From Candidatus Brocadiia bacterium (GTDB lineage Bacteria; Planctomycetota; PUPC01; DSUN01), in contig JADHXT010000225.1 of NCBI GenBank assembly GCA_016782825.1, positions 1 to 6,212 on the forward strand: a stretch of DNA of 6,212 nt. Reading direction: 5' to 3'. A model generated the notes under the pieces. The model was not told the DNA's origin. It searched no databases and saw only the letters and a list, made by a program, of their open reading frames with translations. Positions 1-6,211 of this stretch are shown one piece after another (the first letter of the stretch is position 1; each line of letters starts with the position of its first letter). The position numbers were made by a program, and so were the translations under genes.

Positions 1-2
1 TC

Positions 3-53
3 GGCGCCGCACTGGTCCTCTGTCTCTGCCACGTCCTGCCCCTGTCTGCGGCC
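3..53 (+). other. Signal peptide (incomplete) of the PQQ-like propeller protein
   Basis: In frame with the large gene, the window opens with a hydrophobic run (AALVLCLCHVLPL) followed by S-A-A before E-P-D-A, a typical signal peptidase I site with small residues at -3 and -1. The positively charged n-region and start codon must lie to the left of the window. Neither Cys in the core is preceded by a good lipobox, since Leu is at -1 in both cases. This indicates Sec export of the whole protein, including the methyltransferase-like domain. Confidence 0.75.
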
Positions 54-3000
54 GAGCCCGATGCGGCGGCCGCGCTGCTGCGGCAGGCCGGCGTGCAGGG
101 CGGCTTCATCGTCCACCTCGGCTGCGGCAAGGGGCGGCTCACGGCCGCGCTGCGCGCCGGCGAGCGATTCACCGTCCACGGCCTTGCCGCCACCGCCGCC
201 GACGCGGCGGCCACACGGGCCTACCTCCAGCAGCGCGGCCTCTACGGCCCCGTGTCCGTGGAACACTTCGACGCCACGGCACTGCCTTACGTGGACAATC
301 TGGTGAACCTCGTGGCCGTGGAGCCGGGCGGACGGGTGCCGATGGCCGAGGTGATGCGCGTGCTGGCGCCCGGCGGCGTGGCGTGCGTGCGGGACGGCGA
401 CGGCTGGAAGACCACGGTGAAGCCGCGGCCGGCCGACACCGATGAGTGGTCGCACTACCTCCACGATGCCGGCAACAACGCCGTGGCTGCCGACCGCGTG
501 GTGGGGCCGCCGCGACGGCTCCAGTGGATGGCGCCGCCGCTGTGGCTGCGCCGCCACGAAACCGCCTCGGGCATCCAGGCACAAGTGGCCGCCGGCGGCC
601 GCCTGTTCTATATCTTCGACGAAGGACTCATCGGCATCACCGACGAGCGCCTGCCGGCGCGGTGGGCCATCGTGTGCCGCGATGCCTTCAACGGCCGCCT
701 GCTGTGGAAACGCCCGCTGCCCGGCTGGGGCTGGCGTCAGTGGGCCAAGAGCCGCTTCGATGGCAAGGACTGGACCGTGCTTCGCGCCGCGCGCGTGTCC
801 GCTCCCGCCGAAGTGCAGCGCCGCCTCGTGGCCGACGGCGACCGCCTCTACGCCACCATGGGCTTCCGCGCGCCTGTCTCCATCTTCCACGCGGCCACGG
901 GCGAGCCCCTGGCCACGATCGAAGGCACGGCGCCCACCCTCGAAATCCTCGCGAGCGATGGCATCGTGCTGGCCCACGTGCGCGAGACCCCCTCGCCGAC
1001 CGACAAGCGCCGCGGCAAGAAGCCCCAGGCACCGTCCACCCTCGTCGCCGCCAAAGGCGCCACGGGCCACGTGCTCTGGCGCGCGCCCATGGACGGCACC
1101 GTGCGGCCCTACTTCACCGCCATCGACCAGGGCCACGTGTTTTGCCTCGTGGGCAAGACCCTCGTGTGCCTCGACCTCAAGACCGGCAAGCCGCAGTGGA
1201 AGGCCGCCACGAAGTTCGGCGGCCCGCGCACCCTGGTGGCCAGCAGCGGCGTGGCACTGCTCCTGGGCGGCGCCACCCTCGAGTGCTTCGACGCGGCCGA
1301 TGGCAAGCGGCTGTGGGGACACAACGTGCCCAAGCGCTCGGGCGGCGAAGTGCCCGACCTGTTCGTCGTCGATGGCCTGGTCTGGCCTGGGATGATTCCC
1401 GTCGACAGCAAGCTCAACCCCACCGGCAAGAGCGCCCTCGCCCTCGCCCTCGCCTTCGACCTCCGCACCGGCGAGGAAAAAAAGCGCATCGTCGTAGCCA
1501 ACTTCCGCAGTCCCGAACACCACCACCGCTGCTACCGCAACAAGGCCACCACCCGCTACATCATCAGTGGCATGGAGGGCGCCGAGTTCCTCGACCTCCA
1601 GGCCGACGGCCACTCGCAGAACAACTGGCTCCGCGGCGCCTGCAAGGAGGGCATCATGCCCTGCCACGGCATGCTCTACGTGCCGCCCGACCAGTGCTTC
1701 TGCCAGCCCGGCTCCAAGCTGCTCGGCTACACCGCCGTGGTGCCCGATCCGCCCACGCCCATCCCCGCCGTGCCCGATGCCCAGCGCCTTCACAAAGGCC
1801 CCGCCTACGGGAAGGTGGCCGCGTCGGCACAGAGTCCCGCCGACTGGCCCACCTTGCGCCACGACGCCGCGCGCCATGGCAGCACCCCTGCCCAGGTGGC
1901 GGCCCAGGTGGCGCCCGCGTGGCGCGTGAAGCTCGGCGGGCGGCTCACGGCGCCCGTGGTGGCCGGTGGCCGCCTCCTCGTGGCCGAGATTGATGCACAC
2001 ACGGTGCACGCGCTCGGCGCAGCCACGGGCAAGCCGCAGTGGCGCTTTGTCGCTGGCGGGCGCATCGACTCGCCGCCCACGCTCCACGGCGGCCTCGTGC
2101 TCTTCGGGTCGGCCGATGGCCGCGTGTACTGCCTGCGGGCCACCGACGGCGCCCTCGTGTGGCGCTTTCTTGCCGCACCGGCCGACCGCCGCATCGGCCA
2201 CTTCGACCAGATCGAGTCCACGTGGCCCGTGAGCGGCAGCGTGCTCGTGCGCGACGGCGTCGCCTACGTGGCCGCCGGCCGCTCCACCTACCTCGACGGC
2301 GGCATCCGCCTCTACGGCCTCGACCCCGCCACAGGCCGCATCGTGCACCAGGGACTCCTCGAAGGCCCCCACCCCAACATCGCGGGCAAACGCGACGTGG
2401 CTTTCTATATAACCGGTGCCAACGCCGATGTGCTCGCCGCCGAGGGCGACCGCATCTTCATGCGGCAGAAGGCGCTCACCCCCCAGCTTCAGGAGGTGAA
2501 GCCCGCGGTGCTCTCGTCCAAGGGCGAGGCCGACGTGGGCCTCCACGTCTTCTCCACCTCGGGCCTGCTCGATGGCTCGTGGTACAACCGCACCTTCTGG
2601 ATGTACTCCAAGCGATGGCCCGGCTTCCAGCTTGCCAACCAGGCGCCGAAGGCCGGCCAGCTTCTCGTCGTGGACGCCCAGGCCACCTACGCCGTCAAGG
2701 TCTTCTACCACCGCAACGTGCACAGCACCATGTTCTTCCCCGGCACCAAGGGCTACCTGCTCTTCGCCGACAAGAACGCCACGGAGCCGCAGATCGTGGG
2801 CGAGAAGGGCGCGCGGCCGCCGCTGCGCTGGCTGCCGCAGAGCGACTACTCCCGCGGCCGCAGCGGCGACCGGCGCAAGCTTGAAAGCGAGGCCTTCGGC
2901 CTCGACAAGATGATCGGATACACCCGCGCCGACCCGCCCCTGTGGACCCTGTGGCTGCCCGTGCGCATCCGCGCCATGGTGAAGACGGCCGACGTGCTCT

Positions 3001-3230
3001 TCGTCGCCGGGCCGCCCGACGAGTACGACCCCAAGGACCCCCATGCGGCCTTCGAGGGCCGCCGCGGCGCCGTGCTCGTCGCCGTGTCGCCGGCGGACGG
3101 CAAGAAGCTCGGCGAGCTCAAGCTCGACGTGCCGCCGGAGTTCGACGGCATGATCGCCGCCCAGGGGCGCTTGTTCCTCAGCCTGCGCGACGGCAGCATC
3201 GCCTGCCTGGCCGGCCGCGGCACGCCGTAA
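3..3230 (+). CDS. Exported PQQ-like beta-propeller protein with N-terminal methyltransferase-like domain (5' partial)
   Basis: At least 1075 residues are visible and the start codon lies left of the window. The first in-frame start in the window is a GTG at 93, but the frame is open from position 3 and encodes a hydrophobic signal-peptide core, so GTG 93 is internal. Counting from position 3, residues ~34-140 resemble a class I SAM-methyltransferase Rossmann fold: glycine loop HLGCGKG (38-44), FDATALPY, and VMRVLAPGGV. The rest is PQQ-like propeller with about ten blade-end motifs of the DxxTGxxxW type, such as LDLKTGKPQW and FDAADGKRLW. A second propeller block opens at DWPTLRHDAARHG (~614). 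Cysteines cluster at HRCY (510), RGAC (547), MPC (554) and QCFC (565, 567). No CxxCH haem site was seen. The architecture matches large planctomycete proteins of unknown function. A role as a periplasmic oxidoreductase or as a BamB-like scaffold is possible but unproven. The family call is secure; the function is not. Confidence 0.9.
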   Translation, partial: GAALVLCLCHVLPLSAAEPDAAAALLRQAGVQGGFIVHLGCGKGRLTAALRAGERFTVHGLAATAADAAATRAYLQQRGLYGPVSVEHFDATALPYVDNLVNLVAVEPGGRVPMAEVMRVLAPGGVACVRDGDGWKTTVKPRPADTDEWSHYLHDAGNNAVAADRVVGPPRRLQWMAPPLWLRRHETASGIQAQVAAGGRLFYIFDEGLIGITDERLPARWAIVCRDAFNGRLLWKRPLPGWGWRQWAKSRFDGKDWTVLRAARVSAPAEVQRRLVADGDRLYATMGFRAPVSIFHAATGEPLATIEGTAPTLEILASDGIVLAHVRETPSPTDKRRGKKPQAPSTLVAAKGATGHVLWRAPMDGTVRPYFTAIDQGHVFCLVGKTLVCLDLKTGKPQWKAATKFGGPRTLVASSGVALLLGGATLECFDAADGKRLWGHNVPKRSGGEVPDLFVVDGLVWPGMIPVDSKLNPTGKSALALALAFDLRTGEEKKRIVVANFRSPEHHHRCYRNKATTRYIISGMEGAEFLDLQADGHSQNNWLRGACKEGIMPCHGMLYVPPDQCFCQPGSKLLGYTAVVPDPPTPIPAVPDAQRLHKGPAYGKVAASAQSPADWPTLRHDAARHGSTPAQVAAQVAPAWRVKLGGRLTAPVVAGGRLLVAEIDAHTVHALGAATGKPQWRFVAGGRIDSPPTLHGGLVLFGSADGRVYCLRATDGALVWRFLAAPADRRIGHFDQIESTWPVSGSVLVRDGVAYVAAGRSTYLDGGIRLYGLDPATGRIVHQGLLEGPHPNIAGKRDVAFYITGANADVLAAEGDRIFMRQKALTPQLQEVKPAVLSSKGEADVGLHVFSTSGLLDGSWYNRTFWMYSKRWPGFQLANQAPKAGQLLVVDAQATYAVKVFYHRNVHSTMFFPGTKGYLLFADKNATEPQIVGEKGARPPLRWLPQSDYSRGRSGDRRKLESEAFGLDKMIGYTRADPPLWTLWLPVRIRAMVKTADVLFVAGPPDEYDPKDPHAAFEGRRGAVLVAVSPADGKKLGELKLDVPPEFDGMIAAQGRLFLSLRDGSIACLAGRGTP

Positions 3231-3234
3231 GTCG

Positions 3235-3269
3235 GGGAGGTACCCGGCTCCGTCCGCCGGCGGCCTCCC
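3235..3269 (+). terminator. Possible hairpin terminator after the propeller gene
   Basis: A hairpin begins four bases after the stop codon. GGGAGG (3235-3240) pairs with CCTCCC (3264-3269). After a 3x3 internal loop, CCGG (3244-3247) pairs with CCGG (3257-3260) around a 9-base loop. No U-tract follows, because the next bases are the -35 element of the next gene. It could attenuate transcription or protect the 3' end, but it is not a standard intrinsic terminator. Confidence 0.35.
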
Positions 3270-3298
3270 TTGACATCCCCGGCGCCCACGCGTAGCAT
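3270..3298 (+). promoter_or_regulatory. Sigma70-type promoter of the DUF1080 gene
   Basis: A perfect TTGACA -35 box (3270-3275) is followed by a 17-bp spacer and TAGCAT (3293-3298), which matches the -10 consensus at four of six positions including the key T, A and final T. The predicted transcription start is near 3305, giving a leader of about 45 bases before the GTG start at 3351. The in-frame TTG at 3270 and ATG at 3297 lie inside the -35 and -10 boxes, so neither can be the start for this transcript. Confidence 0.65.
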
Positions 3299-3338
3299 GT
3301 CCGCGCCTGCTGTGTCTGCGCGCCCACACATCTCCAGT

Positions 3339-3343
3339 GGAGA
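3339..3343 (+). promoter_or_regulatory. Ribosome-binding site that fixes the start of the DUF1080 gene
   Basis: GGAGA lies seven bases before the GTG at 3351, which is optimal Shine-Dalgarno spacing. Together with the promoter upstream and the signal peptide that begins directly at this GTG, it argues for 3351 as the start rather than the upstream in-frame TTG (3270) or ATG (3297). Confidence 0.65.
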
Positions 3344-3350
3344 CCCCGCC

Positions 3351-4655
3351 GTGGCTCATCTCTCCGCCCGCCGCTTCTCTCGATGGTGTCTTGCCAGCCT
3401 CCTCGTCGTGGCCTGCGCGGCCGCTGCTGCCGAGAAGGATGCCAAGAAGAAGCTTCCGCCGCTGCCCGAGCTGCCGGGCACGGGCTGGAAGCCCATCTTC
3501 GACGGCAGCACCATGAAGGGCTGGAAGATCGAGGAGGAGGGCGAGCTGTCCATGCACGGCGAGATCGGCGTCAAGAAGGGCTCGCTCCACCTGCCCGCCG
3601 GCATGCCCTTCTCCGCCGTGAAGTGCACCGATAAGATTCCCACCAACAACTACGAGGTGGCCCTCGACGCCAAGCGGGTGAACGGCTTCGATATCTTCTG
3701 CGGCATCACCTTCCCTGTGGACAAGGCCCACGTGACCCTCGTGCTCGGCGGCTGGGGCGACACCGTGGTCGGCCTCTCCAACGTCGACGGCCAGAACGCC
3801 TCCGACAACGAGACCATGCGCAACATCGGCTTCGACAACGACCGCTGGTACCGCGTGCGCGTCCGCGTGTCCGACACCAGGATCGAGGTGTGGATCGACG
3901 CCAAGAAGCTCATCGACCTCAAGCGCATCGGCCGCAAGTTCGATCTCTACCCCCAGCTCGAGGCGCTCCGCCCCTTCGGCATCTTCTCGTGGCGCTCCGA
4001 GGCGCTGCTCGCCAACATCAAGGTGCGCCCGCTCGAGGCCGCACCCCTGCCGCCGCTGCCCGGCAAGGGCTGGAAGCCGATGCTCAACGGCAAGGACCTC
4101 AAGGGCTGGAAAGTGGTGGCCGAGGGCGAGGACGACGAGAAGAACAAGGCCCGCGCCCTCGACGGTGTGATCCTCTGCGAGCGAGGCTTCGAGCTCACCG
4201 GCATCAAGACCGAGATGGCCTTCCCCACGATGGACTACGAGGTGGCCGTGGACGCCATGCGCGTCGAGGGCGACGATTTCTTCTGCGCCATGACCTTCCC
4301 CTACGGCAAGATGGCCGCCACCTTCGTCGTCGGCGGCTGGGGCGGCTCCATCGTCGGCATCTCCAACGTCGACGGCCTCAATGCCTCGGAAAACGATACC
4401 ACCCAGGACATCACCTTCGCCAGCCAGCGCTGGTACCGCATCCGCCTGCGCGTCACCAAGCAGAAGGTCCAGGCGTGGATCGATAAGGACAAGGTGATCG
4501 ACCTCGACACGAAGGACAAGAAGCTCGCCGCGTGGCTCCAGCAGGAGGCCTACCTGCCCTTCGGCATCAACGCCTGGCAGACCAAAGCCGCACTCCGCAA
4601 CATCATGCTCCGCAAGCTCACCGACGAGGCAAAAGGCAAGGCGGAGAAGAAGTAG
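3351..4655 (+). CDS. Secreted protein with two tandem DUF1080 / LamG-like domains
   Basis: The product has 434 residues from GTG 3351, chosen because of the GGAGA site seven bases upstream. Residues 1-27 form a signal peptide: Arg7, Arg8 and Arg11, a hydrophobic core, then a poly-Ala stretch before EKDAKKK. VVAC (19-22) also fits a lipobox, so the protein could be a lipoprotein anchored at Cys22 or a soluble protein cut after the alanines. Two homologous domains follow, at ~35-229 and ~233-423. Each starts with a PG-GWKP...G...KGWK block and contains YEVA-DA-RV, FC--TFP, GGWG, SNVDG-NAS-N-T, RWYR and WID. This pattern is typical of the 3-keto-disaccharide hydrolase / DUF1080 family (PF06439), a beta-sandwich fold common in Planctomycetota. 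The tail is Lys-rich. Carbohydrate binding or cleavage is inferred from the family; I cannot assign catalytic residues. The gene is convergent with the UbiB-like gene. Confidence 0.85.
   Translation: MAHLSARRFSRWCLASLLVVACAAAAAEKDAKKKLPPLPELPGTGWKPIFDGSTMKGWKIEEEGELSMHGEIGVKKGSLHLPAGMPFSAVKCTDKIPTNNYEVALDAKRVNGFDIFCGITFPVDKAHVTLVLGGWGDTVVGLSNVDGQNASDNETMRNIGFDNDRWYRVRVRVSDTRIEVWIDAKKLIDLKRIGRKFDLYPQLEALRPFGIFSWRSEALLANIKVRPLEAAPLPPLPGKGWKPMLNGKDLKGWKVVAEGEDDEKNKARALDGVILCERGFELTGIKTEMAFPTMDYEVAVDAMRVEGDDFFCAMTFPYGKMAATFVVGGWGGSIVGISNVDGLNASENDTTQDITFASQRWYRIRLRVTKQKVQAWIDKDKVIDLDTKDKKLAAWLQQEAYLPFGINAWQTKAALRNIMLRKLTDEAKGKAEKK
3453..4037 (+). repeat. DUF1080-like domain copy 1
   Basis: This is the first of two in-gene homologous units, about 195 codons long, running from LPPLPELPG to NIKVRPLE. 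Aligned by eye over a 91-residue core (NYEVALDA to KKLIDL), it is identical to copy 2 at about 50 positions, roughly 55%. A Cys in D-I-F-C is shared with copy 2. Confidence 0.8.
4047..4619 (+). repeat. DUF1080-like domain copy 2
   Basis: This is the second unit, about 191 codons long, running from LPPLPGKG to NIMLRKLT. Compared with copy 1 it lacks three residues in the Pro-rich opening and has a more acidic segment (EGEDDEKNK) after the GWK block. Most differences in the core are conservative. It is joined to copy 1 by a three-residue A-A-P linker. Confidence 0.8.
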
Positions 4656-4661
4656 AACGCG

Positions 4662-4705
4662 CTGGGGGAGGGAGCCTTTTTGGAAAAAAAGGCTCCCTCC
4701 CCCAG
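4662..4705. repeat. Perfect 20-bp inverted repeat with GGAA tetraloop between convergent genes
   Basis: Bases 4662-4681 pair without mismatch with 4686-4705 around the loop GGAA, which fits the GNRA tetraloop pattern. The stem has a G/C-rich base (CTGGGGGAGGGAGCC) and a T5/A5 tip. It begins six bases after the DUF1080 stop. The U-tract lies inside the stem rather than after it, so it is not a canonical intrinsic terminator, but such a stable hairpin could end or protect transcripts from both sides. The structure also resembles dispersed palindromic intergenic repeats; copy number cannot be judged here. Confidence 0.85.
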
Positions 4706-4715
4706 ACCCCCTCCC
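4695..4715 (-). other. G-quadruplex motif / mirror repeat
   Basis: On the minus strand this stretch reads G3-A-G5-TCT-G5-A-G3. That is four G-runs of at least three with loops of 1, 3 and 1 bases, which fits the standard quadruplex pattern. On the plus strand it is a perfect 21-bp mirror repeat centred on G4705, pyrimidine apart from the central AGA. It shares 4695-4705 with the right arm of the inverted repeat, so the two structures would compete. It lies downstream of the UbiB-like gene on that gene's sense strand. Confidence 0.6.
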
Positions 4716-4740
4716 GCGAAAAACCTACATCGGTCCCACC

Positions 4741-4768
4741 CGAGCCCCAGCGCCCATGCCGGGGCTCG
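4741..4768 (-). terminator. Hairpin just downstream of the UbiB-like gene
   Basis: CGAGCCCC (4741-4748) pairs perfectly with GGGGCTCG (4761-4768) around a 12-base loop. Reading on the minus strand, the hairpin begins six bases after the UbiB-like stop codon. A run of five T on that strand (4723-4719) comes 17 bases after the stem, too far for a standard terminator. It is probably a 3'-end structure, and termination by it alone is uncertain. Confidence 0.5.
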
Positions 4769-4774
4769 ACGCAG

Positions 4775-6211
4775 TCAGAGCCGCCCGCTGCGGAGGATGC
4801 CCCAGACGGTCCAGATGCCGAGGAGGCCGGCGATGACGAAGCCGACGGCACCCAGGCGGAGGGTGCCGAAGAGCGTGGGGCCGCGCTCGGAGGTGAGCAG
4901 CAGCGATGAGCCGACGACGATCGAGGCGAGGATGAGGCTCACGCTCACGCGGTTGGCCGCACGGTCGAGCTCGCCCACGACCTCTTCGTAGCCGGTGTGG
5001 CGGAAGGTGAGCTGGAGGCGGCCGGTCTCGGCGCGCCGCAGGATGTGCAGCAGCGACCGGGGCAGGGCGCGGGCCAGGGTGGTGAGGCTCCACACGTTGA
5101 GGCCGAGGTTCTTCATCAGGTGGGCGGGCGCCAGGCGGCGCTTGACCATCTCGCGGGCGCGCGGGCGGAGCTGGGAGGCGACGTCGAAGTCGGGGTCGAG
5201 CTTCTGCGCGATGCTCAGCACGGTGACGAGCGACTTGGCGAGGAGCACGAAGTCGCGGGGCAGCACGATCTGCGCCTCGCGGGCGAGCGCCATCATGTCG
5301 CCAAACACGCGGCGCGGGTCCACCCGCTTGAGGGGCATGCCGTAGTATTTGTCGAAGAGCTCGAGGACTCCGAGCTTGAAGGCGGCCTCGTTGAACTCCT
5401 CGCCCATGAGCCCGAGGGAGAAGCAGATTTCGGCCACCACGTCCACCTCGCGTCGGGCGATGGCCACGAGCAGGGCGCCGAGCTTGTCGCGCAGGTCGCT
5501 GGTCAGGCGGCCGACCATGCCGAAGTCGATGATGCCGATGCAGCCGTCGGGCAGCACCAGCAGGTTGCCGGGATGCGGGTCGGCGTGGAAGGCGCCCAGC
5601 TCGAGATACTGGGTGAGGAACACGTCTACGAGGCGGTGTGCGAGCGGACGGCGCGGGGTGCCTTGCGCCTCGAGGGCCGCCAGGTCGGTGATCCGCACGC
5701 CACGCAGGCGGGCCATGGTCAGCACGTCGGACGACGTGAGGTCCCAGAATACCTCGGGGCAGCAGGCGCCGTCGTTGGCGTGGAACACGTCGTGGAAGCG
5801 TGCGGTGCTGGAGGCCTCGGTGACGAAGTCGAGCTCGCGGCGCATCGTGCGCTCCAGTTCGTCCACGATCATGCGAGGCTGGAGCACCTGGAGTTCGGGC
5901 ACGTAGCGCTCGGCATAGGCGGCCAGGGTGCGCAGGAGCGACAGGTCGGTCAGGACGACCCGTTCGACGCCGGGGCGTTTGATCTTCACCACCACGTCGG
6001 TGCCGTCGGGGAGGACGGCGAAGTGTACCTGGGCCAGCGAGCCCGAGGCGGCCGGCTTGTCGTCGAAGGTGGCAAAGAGCTCGTCGATGGGATGGCCGAA
6101 CTCGCGCTCGACCGTGGCCCGCGCCACGTCGGTCGCGAAGGGGGCCACCTGGTCCTGGAGGCGCTCGAACTCCCGCAGGAACTCCTCACCCACGAGGTCG
6201 GGCCGCGACGA
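4775..6211 (-). CDS. AarF/ABC1/UbiB-family atypical kinase (5' partial)
   Basis: 478 residues are visible and the start lies beyond the right edge. The GTG at 6193-6191 is the only nearby start codon in the window, but the frame upstream encodes S-S-R-P-D-L, the conserved segment that normally follows the KxGQ motif, so this GTG is the internal Val of RPDLV. Counting from 6211, the motifs are: LQDQVAPF; the Ala-rich nucleotide loop AASGSLAQVH (~54-63); the catalytic Lys in VVVKIKRPG (76); the E-D-F-x-x-E-A block (ELDFVTEA); the catalytic loop HADPHPGN (209-216); and the metal-binding DFG (229-231). Two hydrophobic segments near the C-terminus (~422-440 and ~453-473) are probable membrane anchors, as usual in this family. 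All visible kinase hallmarks are intact. E. coli UbiB supports ubiquinone biosynthesis; in a probable menaquinone user the role is likelier in isoprenoid-quinone or membrane-lipid homeostasis. It is convergent with the DUF1080 gene. Confidence 0.92.
   Translation of the reverse strand, partial: SSRPDLVGEEFLREFERLQDQVAPFATDVARATVEREFGHPIDELFATFDDKPAASGSLAQVHFAVLPDGTDVVVKIKRPGVERVVLTDLSLLRTLAAYAERYVPELQVLQPRMIVDELERTMRRELDFVTEASSTARFHDVFHANDGACCPEVFWDLTSSDVLTMARLRGVRITDLAALEAQGTPRRPLAHRLVDVFLTQYLELGAFHADPHPGNLLVLPDGCIGIIDFGMVGRLTSDLRDKLGALLVAIARREVDVVAEICFSLGLMGEEFNEAAFKLGVLELFDKYYGMPLKRVDPRRVFGDMMALAREAQIVLPRDFVLLAKSLVTVLSIAQKLDPDFDVASQLRPRAREMVKRRLAPAHLMKNLGLNVWSLTTLARALPRSLLHILRRAETGRLQLTFRHTGYEEVVGELDRAANRVSVSLILASIVVGSSLLLTSERGPTLFGTLRLGAVGFVIAGLLGIWTVWGILRSGRL

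Noticed and set aside
446..1993. Long open frame (515 codons) overlapping the propeller gene in another frame
   Set aside because: Its product is Arg/Pro/His-rich low-complexity sequence, typical of an out-of-frame reading of a GC-rich gene. The overlapping frame carries clear domain motifs.
2404..2414. AT-rich TATATAA stretch in the propeller gene resembling a -10 box
   Set aside because: No -35 element is seen at suitable spacing and no start codon with a ribosome-binding site is seen downstream. It encodes F-Y-I-T in a continuous reading frame.
3297..3299. ATG as start of the DUF1080 gene
   Set aside because: It lies inside the -10 box, has no Shine-Dalgarno sequence, and would place 18 residues with no signal-peptide character before the Arg-rich n-region.
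4532..4991. Two plus-strand frames running from the DUF1080 3' end across the gap into the UbiB-like gene
   Set aside because: They have no recognisable motifs, skewed composition and no ribosome-binding site, and they overlap the hairpins and the reverse strand of a well-supported gene.
4995..5906. Plus-strand open frames of 116 and 185 codons antisense to the UbiB-like gene
   Set aside because: They are Ser/Arg-rich shadows with no domain signal. The minus-strand frame has complete kinase motifs.
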